Origin: Arthrobacter sp. 24S4-2
GTDB taxonomy: Bacteria > Actinomycetota > Actinomycetes > Actinomycetales > Micrococcaceae
Reading direction: 5' to 3'
Assembly: GCF_005280255.1 (NCBI RefSeq)
Contig: NZ_CP040018.1
Location: forward strand, 1,798,001-1,862,000
Length of the DNA stretch: 64,000 bases
Made by a program: the position numbers and the translations under genes. Below, piece after piece: positions 25,019 through 34,470 of the stretch (the first letter of the stretch is position 1; each line of letters begins with the position of its first letter). Under the pieces are notes generated by a model, which was given only the letters and a program-made list of their open reading frames with translations, was not told where the DNA came from and did no database searches.

Positions 25019-25269
25019 AAATATCCGGGTGCTGAACACCGCTTCCGCGGAATAACTTCGGATGGGTGTTTCGCGTGGATCGAGCCATCAATCCGCCGGA
25101 ACGTCCGTATTCCAGGTCGGTCACGGTGGACGGCGGTGATGTCACCACGCTGACCGGTGCCGGCCTGCGCGGCGCGCCGGACGCGGGCCAGGTTCGTGGG
25201 CTTGGTGATGCGGGCCAGCTAACGCGGCCGACGTACTCCGAAGGCGCCCCGGGCCACAACGCTCTGGCG
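25019..25269. other. Intergenic region between the Nudix and radical SAM genes
   Basis: No tRNA or recognised gene is seen. A 75-codon frame on the plus strand (25066-25293) has GC-rich third positions but no ribosome binding site and no recognisable family. CAACGCTCT (25257-25265) and AGAGCGTTG (25275-25283) form a nine-base stem that overlaps the stop of the radical SAM gene and may terminate it. Confidence 0.4.
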
Positions 25270-26457
25270 TCAGAAGAGCGTTGGCTGGGCTGAGTCCGGC
25301 GCTGAGTCCGGCGCGGCATTCCTTATGGCGACACCGCGTCCTGCCAGGTCAGCACGTCGCCGCTGAGCCGCGCTTCCGGCCGGACGGGCTCGCGGTTCCG
25401 GAATGCTGCCCGCGGGATATTGCGCCTCTTCTTCCCTGGGATCCTGGGCGAGGTCCCGGTGGCTGAATCCCTGAGAACCGGCAAATCCATGCCGCGCCTT
25501 GAAGTAGCGGATCCGGTCAGCCAGCCATTGCCTGTACTCCTTGGACGCGTAGGATCCGGTTCCGTACAGGCGCCGATAGCGCCCGGCCAGCTCAGGGTGC
25601 CGGGCAGCGATCCATTGCATGAACCACTCCCGGGTGCCCGGCTTCAGGTAGAGGGCGCCGGCCGTGACTCCCGTGGCGCCGGCTGCCGCGAGGGAACCGA
25701 ACAGCGAATCCAGCGCTTCGTCGCTGTCGGAGAGCCACGGCAGGATGGGCATCGCCATCACACCGCACGGCAGGCCGGCCTCCCGCAGCCTCGACAGCAG
25801 CTTGAGCCGCGCCCGCGGACCGGGCGTTCCCGGCTCGATGGCCTCCGACAACTGCTCATCAGTCATGGCCAGCGAAATCCCGATACCCACCGGCACCTGC
25901 GCAGCGGCATGCTTCAGCAGCGGGATGTCCCTCGCAAGCAGCGTTCCTTTGGTCAGGATGGACAGCGGCGTTCCCGAATCGGCAAGCGCGCGGATGATGC
26001 CGGGCATGAGCTGGTACCGGCCTTCGGCGCGCTGATAGGGATCCGTATTGGTCCCCAGAGCCACATGGTGGTGGCCCCAGGAAGGCTTCGCGAGCTCCTT
26101 CCGCAAAACCTCTGCGGCGTTGATCTTGACCACCACCTGGCTGTCAAAGTCCAGGCCGGCGTCAAAATCCAGATACGTGTGGCTCTTGCGGGCGAAGCAG
26201 TAGACACAGGCGTGGCTGCAGCCGCGATACGGATTGACTGTCCATTCGAAGGGCATGCGGGAACCGGCCGCCACTTTGTTGAGCACAGATTTTGCAGTGA
26301 CCTCATGGAAAGTGACCCCGGCAAATTCGGGGGTAGAAACGGAACGCACAAGCCCGGCCAGCGGCAATAACGCTTCAGCGGCCGGGGCGGCTGCTGTTGC
26401 GTTGTCTGCGCCGTTGCCTGCAGGCGCCGGCCGGAGTGCTTGTGCGTCCCATCTCAT
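25270..26457 (-). CDS. Radical SAM protein, Rv2578c family
   Basis: A 395-residue radical SAM enzyme with the cluster motif CSHACVYCF in the context EWTVNPYRGCSHACVYCFA. It continues with GTNTDPYQRAEGRYQLM, STLTKG-like LSILTKGTLLARD and a C-terminal region ending PTLF. The family includes Rv2578c and is related to SplB-like photoproduct lyases, but its reaction is unknown. I chose MRWDAQALRP at 26457 because the SOS-like box lies just upstream; the longer frame to 26523 would run across it. A 12-base duplication near the 3' end gives APDSAPDS. Confidence 0.88.
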   Translation of the reverse strand: MRWDAQALRPAPAGNGADNATAAAPAAEALLPLAGLVRSVSTPEFAGVTFHEVTAKSVLNKVAAGSRMPFEWTVNPYRGCSHACVYCFARKSHTYLDFDAGLDFDSQVVVKINAAEVLRKELAKPSWGHHHVALGTNTDPYQRAEGRYQLMPGIIRALADSGTPLSILTKGTLLARDIPLLKHAAAQVPVGIGISLAMTDEQLSEAIEPGTPGPRARLKLLSRLREAGLPCGVMAMPILPWLSDSDEALDSLFGSLAAAGATGVTAGALYLKPGTREWFMQWIAARHPELAGRYRRLYGTGSYASKEYRQWLADRIRYFKARHGFAGSQGFSHRDLAQDPREEEAQYPAGSIPEPRARPAGSAAQRRRADLAGRGVAIRNAAPDSAPDSAQPTLF

Positions 26458-26468
26458 GACTACTATTC

Positions 26469-26480
26469 GAAGGTATGTTC
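26469..26480. promoter_or_regulatory. LexA (SOS) box upstream of the radical SAM gene
   Basis: GAAGGTATGTTC matches the GAAC-N4-GTTC core at 7 of 8 conserved positions and sits inside the wider palindrome TTCGAA-N6-TTCGAA. It lies 11 bases upstream of the minus-strand start, overlapping the likely promoter, a good position for repression. Confidence 0.7.
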
Positions 26481-26586
26481 GAATCAATGTCAAGGACCCT
26501 GGTGGTCCGGCCCTGCTGATCAAGGCTTGCTGGTCAAGCCCTGCTGATCACACCGTCCCGTCAGGGGCGGTTGCTACGCTGGGGCC

Positions 26587-27276
26587 ATGATCCTCCTGAC
26601 AGGCTTTGAACCGTTCGGCGGCGAAACCACCAACCCGTCGTGGACCGCAGCGGAAGCGGCGTCCTCCATCCTGCGGGCCGACGGCCACGCCGTCGCCGCG
26701 GTGGAACTGCCCTGTGTGTTCGGCGAATCGGTCAAGGCATTGGAGGCGGCCCTGGATGCGTACCGCCCGGAGCTCGTGATCTGCGTCGGCCAGGCTGGCG
26801 GGAGGGCACGGATCTCCCTGGAGCGGGTCGCCATCAACTGCGATGACGCCCGCATTCCGGACAACGACGGAAACCGTCCCGTGGACGAGGAAGTCATCCC
26901 CGGCGGACCCGCTGCCTACTTCAGTACGCTCCCGGTCAAGGCCGGGCTGGACGCCCTGCGTTCGGCGGGGATACCGGCCGAGGTCTCGCAGAGCGCCGGA
27001 ACCTACGTCTGCAACCACATTTTCTACGCTCTGATGCATGCCCTTAGCGAGGGCACGCCCAACGGCGGAACAGTAAACGGAGCCAGGGGAACCAGCGATT
27101 TCAAAGGAGCGCGGGGCGGCTTCATCCACGTCCCGTACGAGACACACCAGGTGCCCCGGGGCAGCGGTACCCCGTCACTGCCTGCCGCCGTGATGGCGGA
27201 GGCGCTCGCCGTCGTCGTCCGTACCGCACTGACAACCACGGCGGACATCAAGCTGGCCGCCGGAAGCGTTCATTAG
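26587..27276 (+). CDS. pcp: Pyroglutamyl-peptidase I (pyrrolidone-carboxylate peptidase)
   Basis: Pcp is a cytoplasmic cysteine peptidase that removes N-terminal pyroglutamate. The C15 family triad is visible: glutamate in LERVAINCDDARIPDN following VGQAGGR, cysteine in AGTYVCNHIFY, and histidine in GFIHVPY. The N-terminus ILLTGFEPFGGETTNPSW is diagnostic. Length 229. A Gly/Asn-rich insert (about residues 157-175) lies before the histidine. Confidence 0.96.
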   Translation: MILLTGFEPFGGETTNPSWTAAEAASSILRADGHAVAAVELPCVFGESVKALEAALDAYRPELVICVGQAGGRARISLERVAINCDDARIPDNDGNRPVDEEVIPGGPAAYFSTLPVKAGLDALRSAGIPAEVSQSAGTYVCNHIFYALMHALSEGTPNGGTVNGARGTSDFKGARGGFIHVPYETHQVPRGSGTPSLPAAVMAEALAVVVRTALTTTADIKLAAGSVH

Positions 27277-27280
27277 CTGG

Positions 27281-28408
27281 CTACCGAAGCTCCCACACAA
27301 CGCCCACCGTGGCGGACACGCTCGACTGCCCGGCCTCGATCCCCACGGAATCGGCGGCCATGGCGCGCTGCATTCTTGCCAGTGGAATCGGCGCCGGAAC
27401 CCCGGGCTGCTGGGTGACGGACACTACCGGGCCGAGTTCGGCGCCGGCCAGCGAGGCGAACTGCCGCGCTGTGGCAAGGGCATCCTGCCAGGCCGCCTCG
27501 CGCGCCCGTGCCGTCACCGCAGCCGGATCCGAAAAACCGAGATCCAGCCCGTTCAGCCTGACGTCGTTGCCGCCCGCGGCCACCGCACCGGCGATAATTT
27601 CGGACGACCCGGCAACATCCCGGAGCCGCACGGACAGGACACTGGAGGCCACATAGCCTGCCACGGTCTGGCCCTGGCCCTCCTTCCACACGACGTCCGC
27701 GCGGACGTTAAGGCCGGAGGTGCTGATGTCCGGATCGCCCACACCGTGTTCCCGCAAGGATGCAGAGATCCCGGAGGCCGCCCTGCCGGCCGCCGCATAC
27801 GCGGCGCCCACGTCCTCCCGGCGGCACTCGACGCCGATGGAAACAGTAAGCAGGTCCGGAACGGCCTCGGCGGTCCCGGAGCCGGTCACCGTGATGGTCC
27901 GTGCGGTTTCCGTCATCTCAGGCCTCAATCCCATCGGGGCAGCATTGCCCGTTCGGCGTTTGTCCGTCATGCGTTTGCCCGTTCGGCGTTTGTCCGTTTC
28001 ACGGAGGCGGGGGTCCACATATCCGCCCGCTTCCAGCCCCGCCAGGCGTTCAAAGATGTTGGCGGAACCGGGGTTCCCCGTCCGCAGCAGCGACCACCCT
28101 GCCGCGAGGAAGTACAACGGCAGGAACGGCAGGCCAAGGCACCAGGCGTATTGGCTGCTGTGCCGTTCCTCGTGCCCCAGCAGCACCGGATTGGCAAGGG
28201 CACCCGACGCCCCGGCCCGGAACAATACGACGTTCCCCACGGTAAAGGCCTGGGCGACAGGGAGCGGCCACCGGTAGCCCGTGGCGATCAGCAGCCCCCG
28301 CGGTCCGGTGCGGATCGCGGTCCGTGCGCACCTGGCAAGCAGCAGTCCCAAGAGGGTGGTTGCATTCAGCACGTTGGCGATCTGCCGCAGACGCTGTCCG
28401 GAGGTCAT
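27281..28408 (-). CDS. Fusion ORF: small membrane protein with H-E-x-x-H motif joined to a SIMPL (DUF541) domain
   Basis: One open frame of 375 residues holds two units that look like separate genes. Residues 1-145 or so form a membrane-associated protein with hydrophobic helices and GHEERHSSQYA, an HExxH-like motif without assigned activity. The linker TDKRRTG occurs twice because of a 23-bp direct repeat at 27945-27967 and 27975-27997. From MTETARTITVTG (27916) onward is a complete 211-residue SIMPL domain (GVECRREDVGAAY, GLDLGFSDPAAVTARARE). GAGG precedes the internal ATG, so the SIMPL protein may also be made alone. The stop of the first gene may have been lost. Confidence 0.8.
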   Translation of the reverse strand: MTSGQRLRQIANVLNATTLLGLLLARCARTAIRTGPRGLLIATGYRWPLPVAQAFTVGNVVLFRAGASGALANPVLLGHEERHSSQYAWCLGLPFLPLYFLAAGWSLLRTGNPGSANIFERLAGLEAGGYVDPRLRETDKRRTGKRMTDKRRTGNAAPMGLRPEMTETARTITVTGSGTAEAVPDLLTVSIGVECRREDVGAAYAAAGRAASGISASLREHGVGDPDISTSGLNVRADVVWKEGQGQTVAGYVASSVLSVRLRDVAGSSEIIAGAVAAGGNDVRLNGLDLGFSDPAAVTARAREAAWQDALATARQFASLAGAELGPVVSVTQQPGVPAPIPLARMQRAMAADSVGIEAGQSSVSATVGVVWELR

Positions 28409-28693
28409 GATGCCATGGTAGCGGCGGCGGTCCGTCCGCGCTCCTGCCGCTGCTCCTCCCCGTGGGCCCGTCTCGCCGAGCGGCCGTGGCACGTGCTGCC
28501 GGGCGCCTTCAACTAGACTGGGGGAGAGTGCCCGCCGGACGGATTCCGGTGAGCCCTGCCCTTTGTCGCTCCGTACGGCCGCCCAAAAAACGGCCGGGTG
28601 GAAAGACAAGTCAGTGACGGACACGCTGCCGGTGGAGCCGAATGCAGCCGGACAGGTCGCTGGCGATACCCGACTCGTAGCTAAGAACAGTAG
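28409..28693 (+). promoter_or_regulatory. pheST promoter and leader region
   Basis: These 285 bases hold the divergent start region. TAGACT at about 28514-28519 could be a -10 box for pheST. A small inverted repeat (CGGCCG on both sides of an A-rich loop near 28580) is present. I looked for T-box elements and could not recognise any. Confidence 0.35.
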
Positions 28694-29755
28694 ATGACTG
28701 AAACTTTGCCGGGCGCTGCCATCCCGAACCCTCTGGATGAAGCCGCCATCACTGCCGCCGTAGACCACGCCGTCGCCGCCATTGCCGCTGCCACCACCCT
28801 TGATGAGCTCAAGGCCGTGAGGCTGGCGCACACCGGGGAGAAATCGCCGCTGAGCCTTGCCAACCGCGAAATCGGCGGCCTGGCCAAGGACCAGAAGGCC
28901 GCCGCCGGAAAACTCATGGGCGCATCCCGCGGACGCGTCAACAAGGCGCTCGCGGACCGCACCGCCGAGCTCGAAGCCGAAAACGACGCACGGATCCTTG
29001 TCGAGGAGACCGTCGATGTCACGGCGGCTCCGCGCCGCCGCCGCGCCGGCGCGCGCCACCCCCTGTCCACCCTGCAGGACCGTGTGGCAGACATCTTCGT
29101 CGGGATGGGCTGGGAGATCGCGGAAGGCCCCGAAGTGGAGTCCGAGTGGTTCAACTTCGACGCCCTGAACTTCAAGCCGGACCACCCGGCCCGCGAAATG
29201 CAGGACACCTTCTTCGTGGAGCCCCCCGAGGCCCACCTGCTGATGCGCACGCATACCTCCCCGGTGCAGGTCCGCTCCATGCTGGAACGCGAAGTGCCGA
29301 TTTACGTGCTGTGCCCGGGCAAGGTGTTCCGCACCGACGAACTCGACGCCACGCACACCCCGGTGTTCCACCAGTTCGAAGGCCTGGCCATCGACAAGAA
29401 GCTCAGCATGGCTGACCTCCGCGGGACGCTGGAACACTTCGCCCGGCAGATGTTCGGCGACGAAGCCCAGATCCGGCTGCGCCCCAACTACTTCCCGTTC
29501 ACCGAGCCGTCCGCGGAGCTGGACATCTGGCACCCCGGCGCCAAGGGCGGCCCGCGCTGGATCGAATGGGGCGGCTGCGGCATGGTCAACCCCAACGTCC
29601 TCCGGGCTGCCGGCATTGATCCGGACGTCTATTCAGGTTTTGCCTTCGGCATGGGCATCGAGCGCACCCTTATGTTCCGCAACGAGGTGGGCGACATGCG
29701 CGACATGATCGAAGGCGATGTACGTTTCAGCGAGCACTTCGGGATGGAGATCTAA
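28694..29755 (+). CDS. pheS: Phenylalanine-tRNA ligase alpha subunit
   Basis: The catalytic alpha subunit charges tRNA-Phe as an alpha2-beta2 enzyme. It has an N-terminal coiled coil (about residues 1-110) and class II motifs: motif 1 near HPLSTLQDRVADIFVGMGWEIAEGPEVE, then MQDTFF and RTHTSPVQVR, motif 2 KVFRTDELDATHTPVFHQFEG, and motif 3 GFAFGMGIERTLM. Length 353. pheT starts two bases after the stop. Confidence 0.98.
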   Translation: MTETLPGAAIPNPLDEAAITAAVDHAVAAIAAATTLDELKAVRLAHTGEKSPLSLANREIGGLAKDQKAAAGKLMGASRGRVNKALADRTAELEAENDARILVEETVDVTAAPRRRRAGARHPLSTLQDRVADIFVGMGWEIAEGPEVESEWFNFDALNFKPDHPAREMQDTFFVEPPEAHLLMRTHTSPVQVRSMLEREVPIYVLCPGKVFRTDELDATHTPVFHQFEGLAIDKKLSMADLRGTLEHFARQMFGDEAQIRLRPNYFPFTEPSAELDIWHPGAKGGPRWIEWGGCGMVNPNVLRAAGIDPDVYSGFAFGMGIERTLMFRNEVGDMRDMIEGDVRFSEHFGMEI

Positions 29756-29757
29756 CA

Positions 29758-32301
29758 GTGCGTATCCCACTTTCCTGGCTGCGTGAGTTCGCGCAGGTAC
29801 CGGCCGGAGCAACGGCCGAAGACGTTATGGCAGAACTGGTCAAGGTCGGTTTTGAAGAAGAAGCGGTCCACCGCCCCACGGACACCCTCAGCGGTCCCGT
29901 CGTTGTGGGCCAGGTCCTGAGCCTGGTCAAGGAACCGCAGACCAACGGCAAGACCATCAACTGGTGCCAGGTCCGCGTGGTCCCCGAGGGCCAGGAGCAG
30001 ACCCTCACCGGCGAGGGCATCGACCCCTCCGGTGTCCAGGGCATCATCTGCGGAGCCCACAACTTCGTGGAAGGTGACAAAGTCGTCGTCACCCTTCCGG
30101 GTGCCGTGCTGCCCGGCGACTTCCACATCTCGGCGCGGAAGACCTACGGGCACCTCTCCGCAGGCATGATCGCGTCCGTCCGCGAACTGGGCATCGGCGA
30201 GGACCACGACGGCATCCTGGTGCTGTCCCGCCTCGGCCTGGACCCGGAAATCGGGACCGACGCCATGGAGCTCCTGGGCCTCTACGACCAGGCCGCCGAG
30301 ATCAACGTGACGCCGGACCGCGGCTACGCGTTCTCCATCCGTGGCGTGGCCCGCGAATACGCCCACGCCACCGGTACGTCCTTCACGGACCCGGCCGCAA
30401 AGGTACAGCCGCCGGCTGAACTGGCCGGCGGCTACGGCGTCAAGCTCAACGACGACGCGCCCATTTACGGCAAGCCCGGCTGCGACCGTTTCGTGGCCCG
30501 CACTGTCCGCGGGGTCGACGCGACCAAGCCGACGCCGCTGTGGATGGTTTCGCGCCTGCGGCTTGCCGGCATCCGCTCCATCTCCCTGCCGGTGGACATC
30601 TCCAACTACGTCATGCTGGAACTCGGCCAGCCCACGCACTGCTACGACCTGGACAAGCTGTCCGGCGACATCGTGGTCCGGCGCGCCGTGGCGGGGGACA
30701 AGATCACCACTCTTGACGACAAAGAGCGCAAGCTCGACGTCGAGGACCTCCTGATCACTGACGGTTCCGGCGCGATCGGCATCGCCGGCGTCATGGGCGG
30801 CGCCGCCACGGAGGTCAGCGACTCCACCGCAAACGTCCTGGTTGAGGCGGCACACTTCGACGAAGTCTCCATCGGCCGGTCACGCAGGCGGCACAAGCTG
30901 CCCTCCGAAGCGTCCAAGCGTTTCGAGCGCGGCGTTGACTGGCACGTTGCGGGCATCGCCGCGCAGCGGGCGGTTGACCTCCTGGTCGAACTGGCTGGCG
31001 GCACCGCCGACGACCCGGGCACCGACGTCGGCACTGCGCCCGACGCCGTGACCATCGGGCTGCCGGCGGCTTTCGCCGCAGCGCGGATCGGCATCGATTT
31101 CACCGAAGAGCAGATCGTCACCTCACTCGAGGACCTCGGCGCTGCCGTGGTGAAGAACGACGCCGGCTGGACAGTCACTGCCCCGAGCTGGCGGAACGAC
31201 CTCGAAACCAAGGAAGACCTCTCCGAGGAAATCGCGCGGCTGGTGGGTTACGACAACATCCCCGCCACACTTCCCGTGGCGCCCCCGGGACGCGGCCTGA
31301 CCCGCGTGCAGCAGCAGCGCCGTCGCCTGGTCCAGGCCCTCGCTGATGCGGGGCTCACCGAGGTCCTGGCCTACCCGTTCGTGTCCAAAGCCGCCAACGA
31401 AACCTTCGGCGTGGCCGAACAGGGTGCCGCCCGCAAGGCCGTCAAGCTGGCCAACCCGATCAGCGAGGAACAGGGCTACCTGCGGACGTCCATCCTGCCC
31501 GGCCTGATCGAGGTGGCCAAGCGCAACCACTCCCGCGGCTTCCGCGACCTGGCGGTCTTTGAAGCGGGCCTGGTGTTCCTGCCGGGTGACACCGTGGGGA
31601 CGCCCTCCATCCCTCCGCTCGGCGTCAAGCCCTCCGATGAGGTGCTGGATGCCCTGTACGACGGCGTCCCGGACCAGCCGCTGCACATCGCAGCCGTGCT
31701 GACCGGCCACGACTCGCCCGCCGCCGCGTCGCACACTCCGCGTGCCTGGGACTGGGCCGACGCCGTGGACATCGCCCGCCTTGCCGGAGACGTCCTCGGC
31801 GTCGAAATCGTGGTCAGCCAAGGCCACCACCAGGCGTACCACCCGGGACGCGCGGCCCAGCTGGCACTGCGCTCCGGCGAAGTTGTTGGCTACGCGGGCG
31901 AGCTGCACCCCAAGCTGCTGGCCGCGCAGGACATGCCGGCGCGTTCGGTGGCGCTTGAAATCAACGCTGATGCCCTCTTCGAAGCGGCCGCAGACGTCAT
32001 CGTGGCGAAGCACATCTCCGGGTTCCCGGTGGCCACGCAGGACGTTGCCCTGGTGGTTCCGAAGGAAATCCCGGCTGACGAGGTCCTGGCCGCCCTCCGC
32101 GAAGGCGCCGGCGAACTGCTGGAAGACGTGGCACTCTTCGACGTCTACGCGGGCAAGGGCATCGAAGACGGCAAGAAATCGCTCGCCTTCGGCCTCCGCT
32201 TCCGTGCCGCGGACCGCACGCTCACGGCTGACGAAGCGTCGGCCGCGCGCGAAAGCGCCGTGGCCGTGGCTGCCGAGCGCTTCGGAGCCGTTCAGCGCTA
32301 G
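29758..32301 (+). CDS. pheT: Phenylalanine-tRNA ligase beta subunit
   Basis: The 847-residue beta subunit has the N-terminal EMAP/OB tRNA-binding domain (GPVVVGQVLSLVKEPQTNGKTINWCQV), the B3/4 editing domain (PTPLWMVSRLRLAGIRSISL), B5 (RIGIDFTEEQIVTSLEDLG), the catalytic-like core (YLRTSILPGLIEVAKRNHSRG) and the C-terminal anticodon-binding FDX-ACB domain (HISGFPVATQDVALVVPKEI). GTG start. It is complete, with no frame problem. Confidence 0.98.
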   Translation: MRIPLSWLREFAQVPAGATAEDVMAELVKVGFEEEAVHRPTDTLSGPVVVGQVLSLVKEPQTNGKTINWCQVRVVPEGQEQTLTGEGIDPSGVQGIICGAHNFVEGDKVVVTLPGAVLPGDFHISARKTYGHLSAGMIASVRELGIGEDHDGILVLSRLGLDPEIGTDAMELLGLYDQAAEINVTPDRGYAFSIRGVAREYAHATGTSFTDPAAKVQPPAELAGGYGVKLNDDAPIYGKPGCDRFVARTVRGVDATKPTPLWMVSRLRLAGIRSISLPVDISNYVMLELGQPTHCYDLDKLSGDIVVRRAVAGDKITTLDDKERKLDVEDLLITDGSGAIGIAGVMGGAATEVSDSTANVLVEAAHFDEVSIGRSRRRHKLPSEASKRFERGVDWHVAGIAAQRAVDLLVELAGGTADDPGTDVGTAPDAVTIGLPAAFAAARIGIDFTEEQIVTSLEDLGAAVVKNDAGWTVTAPSWRNDLETKEDLSEEIARLVGYDNIPATLPVAPPGRGLTRVQQQRRRLVQALADAGLTEVLAYPFVSKAANETFGVAEQGAARKAVKLANPISEEQGYLRTSILPGLIEVAKRNHSRGFRDLAVFEAGLVFLPGDTVGTPSIPPLGVKPSDEVLDALYDGVPDQPLHIAAVLTGHDSPAAASHTPRAWDWADAVDIARLAGDVLGVEIVVSQGHHQAYHPGRAAQLALRSGEVVGYAGELHPKLLAAQDMPARSVALEINADALFEAAADVIVAKHISGFPVATQDVALVVPKEIPADEVLAALREGAGELLEDVALFDVYAGKGIEDGKKSLAFGLRFRAADRTLTADEASAARESAVAVAAERFGAVQR

Positions 32302-32335
32302 AAGCGTTTCAGCGATAGGACCGGAAGGGCGGGCC

Positions 32336-33016
32336 ATGGCATCACAGCTTGTTGTGCGTGCCTGCCCGCCCTTTCGCGTACCCGGACGGGATTCCGCCCC
32401 GGCCGTTGCGGCACTGGAGCGTGATGCCCTGAGGCTCCTGGACGAGCCGGAGCTGGAGCGTGCCCGCGCCATGATGCCCGTGCCGCGGCAGGATTTTCTG
32501 GCCGCCCGGATTGCCCAGCGCAGCCTTGCCGCGGAACTGCTGCAGGTCCGGGCGCAGGACCTGCGCGCCAGTTACGCCTGCCCCCGATGCGGAAGCGGAC
32601 CTGACATCGCCCACGGGAGGCCGGGCTACCTGCTGGCCGGTGCGCCGGCGCCATTGCTGCTGAGCCTGTCCAGGGCAGCGGGCTGGACGTTACTGGGAGC
32701 GGTGACGGAACCGGGCCCGGGGCAGCGGCTCGGGATCGACGTCGAGGACCCGCGGCGGCTGGATTTTGACGGCTTCGATTCCGTGGCGCTGACTCCGGCG
32801 GAGCGGCATAGCGTGGCTTCGCTGCGCGGAGACGGGCTCCTGCGCGCCCGCGCCCGGCTGTGGGCGCGGAAGGAGGCTGTCCTGAAGATGACGGGGGAGG
32901 GCCTGAACCGCTCCCCGGAGACGCTCGAGGCCGTGGACCACCCCGGCGTCAGGGACCTGGCGCCCGCCGCTTCCGGGCTGCCCGGGAGCCTGGTGGCCGC
33001 CGTCGCCATGGGGTGA
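32336..33016 (+). CDS. 4'-phosphopantetheinyl transferase, Sfp type
   Basis: This enzyme moves the phosphopantetheine arm of CoA onto a serine of carrier domains. The 226-residue protein has the Sfp/PPTase signatures LGIDVEDPRRLDFDGF and LWARKEAVLKMTGEGL, the Mg2+- and CoA-binding motifs. It lies 34 bases after pheT, in a putative read-through position, and 1.4 kb from the Pls-like synthetase whose carrier domain needs such a modification. That partnership is an inference from proximity. Confidence 0.88.
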   Translation: MASQLVVRACPPFRVPGRDSAPAVAALERDALRLLDEPELERARAMMPVPRQDFLAARIAQRSLAAELLQVRAQDLRASYACPRCGSGPDIAHGRPGYLLAGAPAPLLLSLSRAAGWTLLGAVTEPGPGQRLGIDVEDPRRLDFDGFDSVALTPAERHSVASLRGDGLLRARARLWARKEAVLKMTGEGLNRSPETLEAVDHPGVRDLAPAASGLPGSLVAAVAMG

Positions 33017-33048
33017 CGGCCGCGCCCGGCCAGGGTGGGTGGGGACTG

Positions 33049-34416
33049 CTAGCGGACCGGAAGGGCGGGCAAAGTGGGTTCGAACAGCCAGGGATGCAGC
33101 AGGGCTTCCGAGTCGATTCCGGTCACACGGTCTGCCGTCAGGATGAACGTTGCGGTGGTCACCGATCCGTGGCGGTTGGTGGCGGCCCAGTCGTGCAGCA
33201 GGGCGAAGAAGGCCAGATCGCCGCACCTGGTCCGCAGGGCGTGCAGAGCCAGGGCTCCGCGCTTGTACACGCGGTCATCGAACATCAGCTCGGGCCCGGG
33301 GTCCCCGATAACGATGTCCTGGTTCCCGGCGTCGAGCTTCCGCCAGGCGGCCGCGGCGCGGTCCGCGACGGTCATGACTCCGGCCGCCTCGGACCAGATC
33401 CATTCGGCATAGCAGGCGAAACCCTCGTGCAGCCAGATGTCACTCCAGATGGAAACAGTCACGGAATTGCCGAACCACTGGTGCGACAGCTCGTGGGCGA
33501 TCAGCCGCTGCGATTCCCAGCCCGGGTCGAGGTGGTTGCGGCCCAGGATGGAGAGCGTCTGGGCCTCGAGCGGGATTTCGAGCTCGTCCTCCGCCACCAC
33601 CACGGTGTACTCCTGGAACGGGTACGGGCCGAAACTGTTGACGAAGGTCCGCATCATCTCCGGCTGGCGGGCCAGGCCGCGGAGCGCGGAATCAGCCAGG
33701 GCTGCCGGCACCGCGACGTGCTGCGGGACGTTTCCGGGGACGGGGGAGGAGTCCAGGGTCAGGACGTCGTAGCGGCCGATCTGGACCGTGGCCAGGTACG
33801 TGGCCATCGGCTCGGCCTGCTCGTAGGTCCAGGTCTCCCGGCTGGAGCCGCTTTTGCGGGAGATCAGCAGGCCGTTGCAGACGGGCCGGTAGTTGGCGTC
33901 GGTGGTCACCGTGATCCGGTAGCTGGCCTTGTGCTGCGGATGGTCGTTGCAGGGAAACCATGACGCGGCGCCGTTGGGCTGGCCCGCCACGAGCACGCCG
34001 TCGGTCAGTTCTTCCCAGCCCACTTCGCCCCAGAGGCCCCGGCGGGGGGCCGGGTTGCCCTCATAGCGGATGTCAAGCACGAAGAAGTCGCCAGGCAGCA
34101 GGGCGACGTCGGGAACGATCACCAGCTGCTCGGCCCGCTGGCTGAATCTGCGCACCTTCTTGCCGTTCAGGGAAACTTTGACGGCGCGGAGCCCCGCGAG
34201 ATCCAGGACAACGGCCGACGCCGGACGGTCCGCCTCGGCGTGCAGCACAGCCCGGCCGTTCAGCCTGTTGCTGGCCAGCTTGTAGTCGAGGTCGAGTTCG
34301 TACCGCGTGACCCGGTAGGCGTTCGTTCCGTGGCCGGGGACATAGGGATCCGGGGAGCCCGATGGCTCGCCCGTCCGCCGGACGCCATCGGGACTGGAAG
34401 TTGCTGCGAAACTCAT
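33049..34416 (-). CDS. Small M1-family zinc metallopeptidase (aminopeptidase N-like)
   Basis: The 455-residue protein carries the zinc site HELSHQWFGNSVTVSIWSD followed by the third ligand glutamate in LHEGFACYAEW. The N-terminal beta domain (YRVTRYELDLDYKL) is present, and GQPNGAASWFPCNDHP corresponds to the region before the substrate site. It is the short M1 form without the large helical C-terminal domain of aminopeptidase N (about 850 residues). No signal peptide is evident, so it is probably cytoplasmic. It is 54 bases downstream of the Pls-like synthetase on the same strand, so the two are probably co-transcribed, which fits a product-processing or self-protection role. Confidence 0.9.
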   Translation of the reverse strand: MSFAATSSPDGVRRTGEPSGSPDPYVPGHGTNAYRVTRYELDLDYKLASNRLNGRAVLHAEADRPASAVVLDLAGLRAVKVSLNGKKVRRFSQRAEQLVIVPDVALLPGDFFVLDIRYEGNPAPRRGLWGEVGWEELTDGVLVAGQPNGAASWFPCNDHPQHKASYRITVTTDANYRPVCNGLLISRKSGSSRETWTYEQAEPMATYLATVQIGRYDVLTLDSSPVPGNVPQHVAVPAALADSALRGLARQPEMMRTFVNSFGPYPFQEYTVVVAEDELEIPLEAQTLSILGRNHLDPGWESQRLIAHELSHQWFGNSVTVSIWSDIWLHEGFACYAEWIWSEAAGVMTVADRAAAAWRKLDAGNQDIVIGDPGPELMFDDRVYKRGALALHALRTRCGDLAFFALLHDWAATNRHGSVTTATFILTADRVTGIDSEALLHPWLFEPTLPALPVR

Positions 34417-34470
34417 GGGAGCGGGCCTTAGGTGCGAACGGTTGTGGATCCTGGACGTGGCGTGCTGGAG

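Noticed and set aside
28409..28693. A possible T-box leader before pheS
   Set aside because: GGTGG-like sequence occurs near 28595, but no specifier loop or conserved antiterminator could be recognised.
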